Positions 7,122 to 13,570 of a stretch of DNA of 13,570 nucleotides are shown here, piece after piece (positions within the stretch are counted from its first letter, which is position 1; each line of letters begins with the position of its first letter). A model generated the notes under the pieces. The model was not told the DNA's origin. It did not search any database and saw only the letters and a program-made list of their open reading frames with translations. The stretch lies in contig UQEY01000046.1 of the NCBI GenBank assembly GCA_900540235.1, forward strand, positions 1-13,570. Reading direction: 5' to 3'. Made by a program: the position numbers and the translations under genes. The DNA comes from an uncultured Eubacteriales bacterium (GTDB taxonomy: Bacteria > Bacillota > Clostridia > Oscillospirales > Acutalibacteraceae).

Positions 7122-8566
7122 TAGCTTAAATAATTTCTTGGGTTAACACGACAACCGTTAAGTCGCACTTCAAAATGGCTGTGCGGACCTGTTGAGTTAC
7201 CTGTTGAACCGCTCTTTGCAATAGTTTGACCTTTCTTAACAGTATCGCCCGGCGAAACGAGAATTGACGAATTGTGAGCATAAAGAGTAACAACGCTTCT
7301 GCCCGATGCGTCCGTGCCGTGGTAAATCATTACATAATAGCCGTAGCTGTAGTTGAGTCTTTTAACATTAATAACAATACCCTTTTGAGCCGCAACAACC
7401 TTTGAACCTTTGCTGCAAGGGAAATCAATACCGCCGTGATATTTGCCCGAAGAATAATTCGGAAAACCTGCGGAAATGCCGTGATGACCCGGAACCGGAT
7501 ACTTCATATTAAGCACAGCATCACTCTTTGAGTAAACATCGCTGTCCTCATTATTAACGCTTGAAGTGTCCGCTTTAACTTCACCGGCAACTGCCGTTGT
7601 TGCTTCCTCGGCAGGCTTGATACCTGAAATTACTGCCTGAATTTCATTTTCAACCTGCTCAATAAGCGCACTGTCCTCATTTCTGAACTCTGTATACTGC
7701 TTATTTTGAGCCGTAAGTTCTGCAAGAAGCTTGTCGCTCTCCGCCCTATCGGTTGCAAGAGAAGCTTTTTTCTTTGCGATTGATTGGCTGTTAGCCTCAA
7801 TACTTTTTTGCTTTGCGTTAAGTTCCGCCTTTTTCCCGTCGAGTTCCTTGTTTTTCTCGTCAAGCTCCGCTTTCATATCGGCAAGACCGTTTTGCTTGTT
7901 TTGAACTTCTTCCATTTTTGCGTTAACTTCTTTTAAAAGTTCGCTGTCGCTTTTTGAAACGGTCTTTATCATTTCATATCTTGTCAAAAAGCTTGAAATA
8001 TCGTCGCAAGTCAAAAGGGCTGTGAAAACATTGTAATGACCGCTGATATACATAGCTTTGAGCCTGAAACAATAAGCAGAGTAAACCGCTTGAAATTCTT
8101 CCTGCAATCTGTCATACTCCGCCTGCGCCTCGTCAACCTGAGCCTGAAGTGCGTCTGTCTGCGCCTGACTCTCTTCAATCTGCTTTTCAAGTTTCTTCTT
8201 TTGCGAACGAATTTTTTGGTTTTTGCTTTCAAGAATAGTTAACTGCTCGTTTATGTAACCGATTTTTTGGTCAAGAGTGTCAATATACTCCTCTGTCACT
8301 TTTGAACTTTTTTCAAGCTCTTTAAGCTTAGCGTCGGCCTTTTTTAAGTTTTCTTCAAGTTCTTTTTGCTGGTCCTTTAGCGATTTTGTATTTTTAGCCG
8401 CTAAAGATGTATCGTCTGCAATGTCGCTTACCTGCGAGCTTTCGCTTGCACTCACGGTGGTTTGAACTTGCGGTGCAGTCGTGCTCACATCTTCGGCATA
8501 AGCAGGGGTTACGCTGCAAAGTACCATAGCCCCCGCAAAAAGAATTGATAATATTTTTTTATTCAC
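7121..8566 (-). CDS. Secreted coiled-coil M23 peptidase (EnvC/PcsB-like), paralog A
   Basis: A predicted zinc metallopeptidase that cuts peptidoglycan cross-links outside the membrane. I choose the GTG at 8566 (481 residues), because it begins a clean signal peptide, VNKKILSILFAG to AYA|ED (cut after residue 24), with AAGGGA upstream. An ATG 13 codons earlier lacks a ribosome site. Long coiled coils occupy about 55-310 with an insert CDDISSFLTRYEMIK like that of PcsB-type proteins that contact FtsX. The M23 domain (about 355-481) keeps His377 and Asp381, the YAH His431 and the HSH pair 462/464, so it should be active, unlike E. coli EnvC. It is the third tandem paralog after ftsEX. Its coiled coil resembles paralog B and its M23 domain resembles paralog C. 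The stop overlaps the queH start. Confidence 0.9.
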   Translation of the reverse strand: MNKKILSILFAGAMVLCSVTPAYAEDVSTTAPQVQTTVSASESSQVSDIADDTSLAAKNTKSLKDQQKELEENLKKADAKLKELEKSSKVTEEYIDTLDQKIGYINEQLTILESKNQKIRSQKKKLEKQIEESQAQTDALQAQVDEAQAEYDRLQEEFQAVYSAYCFRLKAMYISGHYNVFTALLTCDDISSFLTRYEMIKTVSKSDSELLKEVNAKMEEVQNKQNGLADMKAELDEKNKELDGKKAELNAKQKSIEANSQSIAKKKASLATDRAESDKLLAELTAQNKQYTEFRNEDSALIEQVENEIQAVISGIKPAEEATTAVAGEVKADTSSVNNEDSDVYSKSDAVLNMKYPVPGHHGISAGFPNYSSGKYHGGIDFPCSKGSKVVAAQKGIVINVKRLNYSYGYYVMIYHGTDASGRSVVTLYAHNSSILVSPGDTVKKGQTIAKSGSTGNSTGPHSHFEVRLNGCRVNPRNYLS

Positions 8567-8613
8567 GCTTTCACATTCCCTTAAAGTAATATAAATTCTT
8601 ATCATTTAGCGGA

Positions 8614-8635
8614 CGGATAATATCCGCCCCAACGA
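8614..8635 (+). repeat. Intergenic palindromic repeat, copy 5a
   Basis: The palindrome CGGATAATATCCG (8614-8626) followed by CCCCAACGA matches the minus-strand reading of 1546-1573 nearly base for base. It lies in the gap between paralogs B and A, about 50 bases upstream of the GTG start of paralog A. Confidence 0.65.
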
Positions 8636-8650
8636 CAGTTTTTCTACTCC

Positions 8651-8684
8651 ACACTAATGTAGGGGTCGGCGCCCTCGACGACCC
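8651..8684 (+). repeat. Intergenic palindromic repeat, copy 5b
   Basis: The leader ACACTAATGTAGGGG (8651-8665) resembles the leaders at 3911-3925 and 6425-6439. It is followed by GTCGGCGCCCTCGACGACCC (8665-8684), which matches the minus strand of 3841-3860 at 18 of 20 bases. Arms GGGTCG and CGACCC can pair. It lies just past the stop of paralog B but has no U-run. Confidence 0.7.
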
Positions 8685-8700
8685 TTTTGGTGAAGTTGTA

Positions 8701-10221
8701 TCAAGGCAAATAATATGTCGGGTTGACACAATTTGAATAATCGGCTGTCGGAGTGCGCACTTCAAAATGGCAATGCGGACCGGTTGAATTGCCCGTTGAA
8801 CCGCTCTTTGCAATCTGCTGACCCTTTGATACATAATCGCCGGTTGAAACAAGTCGTGACGAATTATGAGCATATAAAGTATAAACATAATTTCCGGCGG
8901 AATCTGTCTTATCGTGCATAATGACAATATATCTGCCGTAACTTCTGTATGAACCGTCCGAATTAGTCAAATCGGCTGAAATGATAACATATCCCGATTC
9001 TGCCGCAACAACACTCGAACCGCTTGCACAAGAGAAATCAACGCCTGTGTGACCGCTGTAACCCGCACTGCCGTAGCCGCAGGTTATCTTCGTTTGGCTC
9101 GGAACGGGATAAGTCATTTGAAGCTTGCTCGGGTCGCTTGCCGTGGTTGGCTTCGTTGTAACGGGGGCGGTGGTTTTTTCGGTTGTTTGCTGTGTCATTT
9201 GAGTTTCAGACGATACCGTTTCGCCGTTTTCATCTGTTTGAGCCTCGGTTGAAGCTTGCGTTGTCGTTGTCGTTGTTGTTGTAGTAGTGGTTGTAGTGGT
9301 GGTTTTTGCCTTTTCGGCTTCCATCTTCTTTTTGAATTCTTCCGCCGCTTTTGCAATCTCCGCATTTACGGCTTCAAGCTCTGCTTGGTCCTGATTTCTG
9401 TATTCACTGTAGGTCTGCTTTTCATCCTCAAGCTGTTTCAAAAGCTTGTCCGATTCGTCCTTTTGGCTTTCATATGAGCTTTGCTTTTCGTTATAATCTG
9501 CCTGCTCGTTTTCAAGAGTTGTTATTGAAGCGCTCAGATTTTGTTCGGTGGTTTTAAGCACAACCTGGTCGTTTGAAAGCGTATTTTTCTTATCTTCCAT
9601 CTCAAGCCTTGACTCTGAAATTTCTTTTGCCTGAGTTTGAAGCGACTGCAAAAGCTCCCTATCGCTCTTTGACACACGCTTAATCATTTCAAACCTTGTG
9701 AAAAGGGACGAAATATCGTCGCAAGTCAAAAGAAGCGCAACTGTGCTCGTTTCACCGCTGATATAAAGCGCACGCACACGCTGATAATAAAGCGAAAGGT
9801 TTTGGGTAAAGTTTTGCGAAAGCTCATTTATCTGAGTTTCAAGCTTTGCGACATCTTCGTTTAGCTTCGCTATATTTGACTCGTTTTCGTCATATTGCTT
9901 TTGAAGGGAAGAAATTTTCTTTTTTGTTGTTTCAATTTTATTTTCAGAATAGCGTAACTGTTTTTGAAGATAGCTTATCTTTTCGTCAAGAGTGTTGATA
10001 TACTCCTCGGTTTCCTTTGACTGCTCGCCGAGAGAGGAAAGCTTTTCATCAATTTCTTTAAGCTTTTGCTCAATTTGCGCCTGCTTCTCCTCGTTCGTCA
10101 TACCCGCATACTCGTCTGACTGTGCATTTTCCTCAGCCAAAGCGAAAGTTTGAGCGGGATAAAGCGCAAAAAAGGCAAAAGCCAACAAAACAGCTAAAAT
10201 TCTGACAATTTTCTGTTTCAT
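8701..10221 (-). CDS. Secreted coiled-coil M23 peptidase (EnvC/PcsB-like), paralog B
   Basis: A predicted peptidoglycan endopeptidase of 506 residues. The ATG at 10221 is chosen because GAGGTG lies just upstream of it. An in-frame GTG three codons earlier is too close to that site. The signal peptide probably ends at FALA|EE (after residue 29). Coiled coils run from about 42 to 300 with the conserved block CDDISSLFTRFEMIKRVSKSD. A linker follows that starts with 15 consecutive threonines (307-321) and continues Thr/Gln/Glu-rich to about 365. The M23 domain has His391, Asp395, the YAH His452 and HCH 483/485, all metal and catalytic positions intact. Compared with paralogs A and C it has an insert, SADLTNSDGSYRSYGRY, and GHTGVDF instead of YHGGIDF. 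It is preceded by two stem-loops. The site of action is the wall, after export. Confidence 0.9.
   Translation of the reverse strand: MKQKIVRILAVLLAFAFFALYPAQTFALAEENAQSDEYAGMTNEEKQAQIEQKLKEIDEKLSSLGEQSKETEEYINTLDEKISYLQKQLRYSENKIETTKKKISSLQKQYDENESNIAKLNEDVAKLETQINELSQNFTQNLSLYYQRVRALYISGETSTVALLLTCDDISSLFTRFEMIKRVSKSDRELLQSLQTQAKEISESRLEMEDKKNTLSNDQVVLKTTEQNLSASITTLENEQADYNEKQSSYESQKDESDKLLKQLEDEKQTYSEYRNQDQAELEAVNAEIAKAAEEFKKKMEAEKAKTTTTTTTTTTTTTTTQASTEAQTDENGETVSSETQMTQQTTEKTTAPVTTKPTTASDPSKLQMTYPVPSQTKITCGYGSAGYSGHTGVDFSCASGSSVVAAESGYVIISADLTNSDGSYRSYGRYIVIMHDKTDSAGNYVYTLYAHNSSRLVSTGDYVSKGQQIAKSGSTGNSTGPHCHFEVRTPTADYSNCVNPTYYLP
9259..9303 (-). repeat. Fifteen-threonine codon run in paralog B
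   Basis: Fifteen successive ACN codons encode Thr307-321. All four threonine codons are used (ACG, ACA, ACT and ACC), so this is not a pure DNA microsatellite. The mixture suggests selection for a threonine linker between the coiled coil and the catalytic domain. Confidence 0.85.
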
Positions 10222-10227
10222 TGGCTT

Positions 10228-10233
10228 CACCTC
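10228..10233 (-). promoter_or_regulatory. Ribosome binding site deciding the start of paralog B
   Basis: Minus-strand GAGGTG lies six bases before the ATG at 10221 and only a base or so before the GTG that begins the longer frame. The spacing supports the ATG. Confidence 0.65.
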
Positions 10234-10238
10234 ATTTC

Positions 10239-10286
10239 AGACTATTGATAAAACGGCTTAAACACAGTTTTATTTCAATTCAGTCT
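10239..10286 (-). other. Bulged stem-loop in the leader of paralog B
   Basis: Minus-strand AGACT, ATTGA and TAAAAC pair in order with GTTTTA, TCAAT and AGTCT. This gives 16 base pairs interrupted by two 2-base bulges on one side and closed by a 12-base loop. The structure ends five bases before the Shine-Dalgarno site of paralog B (10228-10233). It could modulate translation or message stability. The pairing is read directly from the sequence and the role is inferred. Confidence 0.5.
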
Positions 10287-10294
10287 ATGTGTAT

Positions 10295-10313
10295 GGCAGG
10301 AACTTTCCCTGCC
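10295..10313. other. GC-rich stem-loop between paralogs C and B
   Basis: GGCAGG (10295-10300) and CCTGCC (10308-10313) form a 6-pair stem that can extend by one or two weaker pairs around a small loop. It is 36 bases past the stop of paralog C. No U-run follows on the minus strand, so at most it is a weak or factor-dependent terminator or a processing/stability hairpin. Confidence 0.5.
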
Positions 10314-10348
10314 GTGAAAAATTATTATATTTAATATTCGATTATTAA

Positions 10349-11578
10349 TTATAAATAGTTATTAGGGTTTACTCTCGAGCCGTTCACACGCACTTCAAAG
10401 TGGCAGTGCGGACCGGTTGAGTTACCCGTTGAACCGCTGTGTGCAATAACCTGACCCCTCGATACATGGTCGCCTACACTAACCGAGATACTCGAATTGT
10501 GAGCATAAAGGGTAGAAAGACCGTCGCCGTGGTCAATCATTATGTATCTGCCGTAGCTGTAGTTAAGATACTTTACAAGAATAACCGTACCGTCAGCCGC
10601 CGCATAAACATTAGAGCCGGAGCTTACCGGAAAGTCGATACCGCCGTGGTAGCCGCCCGAAGAATAGTTAGGGTAGCCGGCAGATATGCTTCTTGAATCT
10701 GTAGGGTAACTGAGTTCACCCGAACCGCCGCCTACAGAACCTGCAATAGAACCGCTTCCACGAGAAGCCGCAGCAGCAGCCGCACGAATTTCACTTTCAA
10801 CCTGCTCAAGCTGAGCCTGGTTGGTTTCAATAAGTTCCATATATTCGCTTTGCTGACTTGAAAGCTTTTTCATGACTTCGTTACATTCTGCGACTTCCTT
10901 GTCAAGCTCGCTTTTTGAAGCGTCAATTTCATTAATGCTTTCCTGAAGTTCCTTTTTGTTTGCTTCAAGCTGAGTTTTATCGTCTTGAAGTTCGTCGCGC
11001 TTTTGCTCAAGAGCCTGCTTTTCTTTTTCGATTTCCTGCATTTTTTTCATAAGGTCGTCAAGAATGGCGCTGTCCTGCTGCGAAACAGATTTAACCATCT
11101 GCGCTCTTGTGAGCATTGAGCTTAAATCTTGGCAGGTTAAAAGAACTTCAAGGGTAGAAGCCGAACCCGAAACATACATAGCCCTGAGCCTTTGGCAATA
11201 GACCTCGTAAGTTTGGTCAAATTCAGCCTGCTTTTGGTCAATTCTAACCTGAGCGTCGGCAATTTCCTGCTCGGTTTTAACAATTTTAGCTTCGATAGCG
11301 TCAATTTCAGCCTGCAAAGCCGCCTTGTCATCCTCGAGCGAATCAATCTTGTCCTGCATCAAATTTATTTTTGACCTGAGCGTTTCAAGATATTCTTGGT
11401 TTTTTTGTTTTTCCTGAGAAAGTTTATTCAGTTTGCTTTGTGCATTGTCAATCTCTTGCTGAATTTTCTGCTTCTCGCTTCTGAGTTCAGAGGTTGACTT
11501 GGCTTGTGCTGTTAAAACAGAGCCGAAAGAACTTACAAAAAATACAACAGATAAAACGAGTGACAATGCCTTTTTCAT
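10349..11578 (-). CDS. Secreted coiled-coil M23 peptidase (EnvC/PcsB-like), paralog C, FtsEX partner
   Basis: The likely wall hydrolase controlled by FtsEX. From the ATG at 11578 it has 409 residues. The ftsX stop is followed by one base and this ATG (TAG-T-ATG), which suits reinitiation. A GTG seven codons upstream (11599), inside ftsX and with AAGGA five bases before it, is a real alternative. The signal peptide MKKALSLVL...AQA ends after residue 26. Coiled coils span about 28-265 and contain RLRAMYVSG followed by LLTCQDLSSMLTRAQMV, the region that in PcsB/EnvC-type proteins faces FtsX. A short Ala/Gly/Ser linker leads to the M23 domain (290-409) with His311, Asp315, the YAH His360 and HCH 391/393 intact. 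It is third in an ftsE-ftsX-hydrolase operon. Confidence 0.93.
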   Translation of the reverse strand: MKKALSLVLSVVFFVSSFGSVLTAQAKSTSELRSEKQKIQQEIDNAQSKLNKLSQEKQKNQEYLETLRSKINLMQDKIDSLEDDKAALQAEIDAIEAKIVKTEQEIADAQVRIDQKQAEFDQTYEVYCQRLRAMYVSGSASTLEVLLTCQDLSSMLTRAQMVKSVSQQDSAILDDLMKKMQEIEKEKQALEQKRDELQDDKTQLEANKKELQESINEIDASKSELDKEVAECNEVMKKLSSQQSEYMELIETNQAQLEQVESEIRAAAAAASRGSGSIAGSVGGGSGELSYPTDSRSISAGYPNYSSGGYHGGIDFPVSSGSNVYAAADGTVILVKYLNYSYGRYIMIDHGDGLSTLYAHNSSISVSVGDHVSRGQVIAHSGSTGNSTGPHCHFEVRVNGSRVNPNNYL

Positions 11579-11579
11579 A

Positions 11580-12503
11580 CTAAATGCCACTGATTTCACT
11601 GCCTTCCTTGTTCAAATATTTACTCATAGTGATAAGCGAACCGCCTACACCGGTAACAACGCCGATTGCAACAAAAATGCCGAGCATAGGTAATGCGTAA
11701 TTTTGGAATTTTAAGAAGTCTAAGCCGTTGAATGTGCTGAGCAAATCTGCAAATTCATTAACTGCAAGCTCATAAAGACCCCAAACAAGACCTAAGCTGA
11801 TAATACCCGAAACTATACCTAAAATCATACCCTCAACAACGAACGGCAAACGGACAAACGAGTTTGTCGCACCGACCGATTTCATAATGCTGATTTCAAG
11901 ACGGCGAGAGTATACGGTAAGTTTGATTGTGTTTGAAATGATGAAAAGAGAAATAACAAAAAGAACCGCAATAATAACAAACGCAATAACCGTTATGCCC
12001 TGCCTGATAGCAACAAGCTTCTTTGCAAGGTTCTGATTTTCTCTGATTGTGTCAATATGCTGAAGTTGTTTAAGCTTAGATACGGTGTCGTTAAATTGGT
12101 CAAGGTTTTCAACCGTTACCTTGTATGCGTCTGGAAGCGGAATATCCGAGCTTATTTGAGTAAAGAATTCAGCCTGAGCGTCTTCCATTGTGCTGAGCTG
12201 TTCAGCCCAAGCATCCTCTTTTGAAACAAACTCTACTTGCTTAATATTGCCGCAAGCCTTGATTTCATTTTCCATATTGGCTATTTCTTCGTCGGTTGTA
12301 CCGTCGGAAATATAAACCATAATAACATTTTCTTCTTCAATCTTGCCGAGAAGAGAATCAATGTTTAAAAACATCATTGAAGCTGAGCCGATAAGAACAA
12401 GACAGCTCATAAGTACGCAGATAGATGCGATTGACATCATTCTGTTTGTCCAGGTGTTCCTGAAACCTTCTTTAATTAAATATTTTAAGCTGGCGCCTGT
12501 CAT
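11580..12503 (-). CDS. ftsX: Cell division ABC transporter permease FtsX
   Basis: Membrane half of the FtsEX complex, which passes ATP-driven movement to a cell-wall hydrolase outside the cell. The 307-residue protein has the FtsX layout: a short cytoplasmic N-terminus, TM1 at about 23-47, a large external domain (about 48-168), then TM2 (169-194), TM3 (222-246) and TM4 (271-293). The RRLEISIMKSVGATNSFVRLPF stretch between TM2 and TM3 is the family coupling region that touches FtsE. GGGAGGTG precedes the ATG at good spacing. The start overlaps the ftsE stop by one base (TAATG) and the stop is one base from the paralog C ATG, so all three are probably co-translated. Confidence 0.96.
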   Translation of the reverse strand: MTGASLKYLIKEGFRNTWTNRMMSIASICVLMSCLVLIGSASMMFLNIDSLLGKIEEENVIMVYISDGTTDEEIANMENEIKACGNIKQVEFVSKEDAWAEQLSTMEDAQAEFFTQISSDIPLPDAYKVTVENLDQFNDTVSKLKQLQHIDTIRENQNLAKKLVAIRQGITVIAFVIIAVLFVISLFIISNTIKLTVYSRRLEISIMKSVGATNSFVRLPFVVEGMILGIVSGIISLGLVWGLYELAVNEFADLLSTFNGLDFLKFQNYALPMLGIFVAIGVVTGVGGSLITMSKYLNKEGSEISGI

Positions 12504-13351
12504 TACTGCTCACCTCCCTTGTTTTCTTCTTCGTTTTCAACAACACTTTCAAGGTTGTCAAAAACATCTTCCCCGTCATCGCTCTTTGTCGGCAAATCTA
12601 CGCTGTCAATTTCAACATCTTCGTCGAAGAAGAACATATCCGTATCCTCTTTAGGGTTTTCGCCGGTAAACTGAGCGTGAGTAGGGTCGGGAGTATCGGA
12701 AACGACTTCACCGTTTTTGATAACAATTACTCTCCTTTGGAAAGAACGAACCAAATCGTGTTCGTGAGTAACCATAATAACGGTTGTGCCCGCATTATTG
12801 ATTTTTGTTAAAAGACCTACAATTTCGTGGCTCATTTCAGGGTCAACATTACCTGTAGGCTCGTCCGCAATAATAACCTTTGGGTTGTTAACAAGCGCTC
12901 TTGCAAGCGAAACTCTCTGCTGTTCGCCGCCGGAAAGCTCGTTAGGCATTGAGCGTGCCTTTTGAGAAAGACCTACAAGCTGAAGAATATAAGGTACTCT
13001 TTTACGAATTTCCTTTTCCTTTGCGCCGATAACACGCATTGCAAACGCAACATTGTCGTAAACGCTCATTTTTGGAATAAGGCGGAAATCTTGGAAAACA
13101 ATACCCATCTCTCGCCTATAGAAAGGCACTTGCTTTTTCTTTAAAGTTGAAGATGAATAATCGTTAAAAATAATTTCACCCTCAGTCGGCTTTTCCTCGT
13201 GCATAATAAGCTTTAAGAATGTACTTTTACCTGCACCCGAAGAACCTACTACGAAAACGAACTCACCGTCTTCAATTTTTATATTAACATTTGATAAAGC
13301 GTGGGTACCGTTGCTGTCATAAGTTTTTGACACATTTCTAAATTCAATCAC
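12503..13351 (-). CDS. ftsE: Cell division ABC transporter ATP-binding protein FtsE
   Basis: ATPase half of FtsEX, cytoplasmic and bound to FtsX. Motifs seen are Walker A GSSGAGKST (36-44), Q-loop Gln87 in VFQDFR, signature LSGGEQQR (139-146), Walker B VIIADEP (159-165) and the H-loop His196. The core ends near residue 220, the normal FtsE length. The 62 residues that follow (221-282) are an unusual tail with 22 Asp/Glu and few hydrophobic residues, probably disordered. The start is GTG (MIEFRNVSKTY) with AGGGGA seven bases upstream. It begins the ftsE-ftsX-hydrolase operon behind its own promoter. Confidence 0.96.
   Translation of the reverse strand: MIEFRNVSKTYDSNGTHALSNVNIKIEDGEFVFVVGSSGAGKSTFLKLIMHEEKPTEGEIIFNDYSSSTLKKKQVPFYRREMGIVFQDFRLIPKMSVYDNVAFAMRVIGAKEKEIRKRVPYILQLVGLSQKARSMPNELSGGEQQRVSLARALVNNPKVIIADEPTGNVDPEMSHEIVGLLTKINNAGTTVIMVTHEHDLVRSFQRRVIVIKNGEVVSDTPDPTHAQFTGENPKEDTDMFFFDEDVEIDSVDLPTKSDDGEDVFDNLESVVENEEENKGGEQ
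12511..12518 (-). promoter_or_regulatory. Strong ribosome binding site of ftsX
   Basis: Minus-strand GGGAGGTG lies within the last codons of ftsE, seven bases before the ftsX ATG. It is the strongest such site in the envelope block and indicates that ftsX can initiate efficiently in addition to coupling. Confidence 0.7.
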
Positions 13352-13414
13352 GATTTTGTCCCCTTAGTATATTAATTGTGCGTTTATTCGCACTTATTCA
13401 TTTTGTACAGTAAT

Positions 13415-13443
13415 ATAATATATCAACTTATAGCATAAATCAA
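13415..13443 (-). promoter_or_regulatory. Probable promoter of the ftsEX operon
   Basis: Minus-strand TTGATT (13438-13443) and TATTAT (13415-13420) are 17 bases apart, four and five of six matches to the sigma-A consensus. It would start transcription near 13408, about 55 bases before the ftsE GTG. The surrounding AT-rich sequence offers other weak matches, so the exact site is uncertain. Confidence 0.5.
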
Positions 13444-13460
13444 GATATTTTTGTTACTCT

Positions 13461-13481
13461 TTTGTAAACAAGTATTACAAA
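13461..13481. promoter_or_regulatory. Inverted repeat upstream of the ftsEX promoter
   Basis: TTTGTAA (13461-13467) and TTACAAA (13475-13481) are perfect inverted arms seven bases apart, a shape typical of dimeric regulator sites. It lies 17 bases upstream of the candidate -35 box. No regulator can be named. Chance is possible in such AT-rich sequence. Confidence 0.3.
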
Positions 13482-13570
13482 TTTTAAGAATTGTTGGAAA
13501 AACGGGGAATTTAGGGATATAAATTATAGTTTATCTTAACATCGGTTTCTCTCCTATCGACGGCGAAGCC

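Noticed and set aside
8567..8605. Upstream ATG start for paralog A
   Set aside because: It adds 13 residues ahead of the signal peptide and has no Shine-Dalgarno site. The GTG at 8566 gives a regular signal peptide.
1546..8684. CRISPR array
   Set aside because: The repeats are few, kilobases apart, in mixed orientation and separated by genes, with no regular spacers or cas genes.
8571..8927. A 118-codon minus-strand frame over the 3' end of paralog B and the following gap
   Set aside because: It overlaps the well-supported M23 domain in another frame and runs through intergenic repeats. The product resembles nothing known.
13500..13570. Short reading frame on the minus strand after AGGAG near the right edge
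   Set aside because: The ATG there is followed by a stop after two codons, and the window ends too soon to see a neighbouring gene.

Overview
All ten protein genes lie on the minus strand and read from right to left. The window looks like a chromosomal housekeeping segment of a low-to-moderate GC Firmicute. I infer a gut-type Clostridia member, probably of the Oscillospirales/Ruminococcaceae kind. The reasons are strong Shine-Dalgarno sites, sigma-A style promoters, Thr/Pro-rich linkers in secreted proteins, a Lys-rich fibronectin III C-terminus, and ftsEX next to coiled-coil/M23 hydrolases. The species cannot be fixed from the sequence alone. No tRNA, rRNA, CRISPR, transposase or phage gene was found.

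Right part (13351 down to 7121): a cell-envelope block. ftsE and ftsX overlap by one base. They are followed at once by a secreted coiled-coil/M23 peptidase, and then by two more secreted coiled-coil/M23 paralogs in the same orientation. FtsEX is an ABC-type membrane complex that, in known systems, switches on a coiled-coil cell-wall hydrolase outside the membrane (EnvC, PcsB, CwlO). Having three such hydrolases in a row, all keeping the zinc-ligand residues, is the most interesting gene-level feature here.

Middle part (7121 down to 3962): a tRNA-modification and DNA-maintenance block. queH (queuosine synthesis) overlaps the last M23 gene by one base. After a spacer come rarA (replication-fork AAA+ ATPase), nth (endonuclease III, overlapping rarA by four bases) and a shikimate-kinase-family gene directly abutting nth. 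The last three form a tight operon-like unit.

Left part (3816 down to 163): a secreted transglutaminase-like protein with Ig-like repeats and an extremely basic C-terminal domain, then a monocistronic-looking pgk with a clear promoter. The left 160 bases hold only inverted repeats.

Four of the intergenic gaps carry copies of small palindromic repeat modules that share sequence with each other. Two stem-loops sit in the leader of the middle M23 gene. I see no complete new system such as a defence island. The best leads are the triple FtsEX-linked hydrolase array, its mosaic relationships, and the modular intergenic palindromes.
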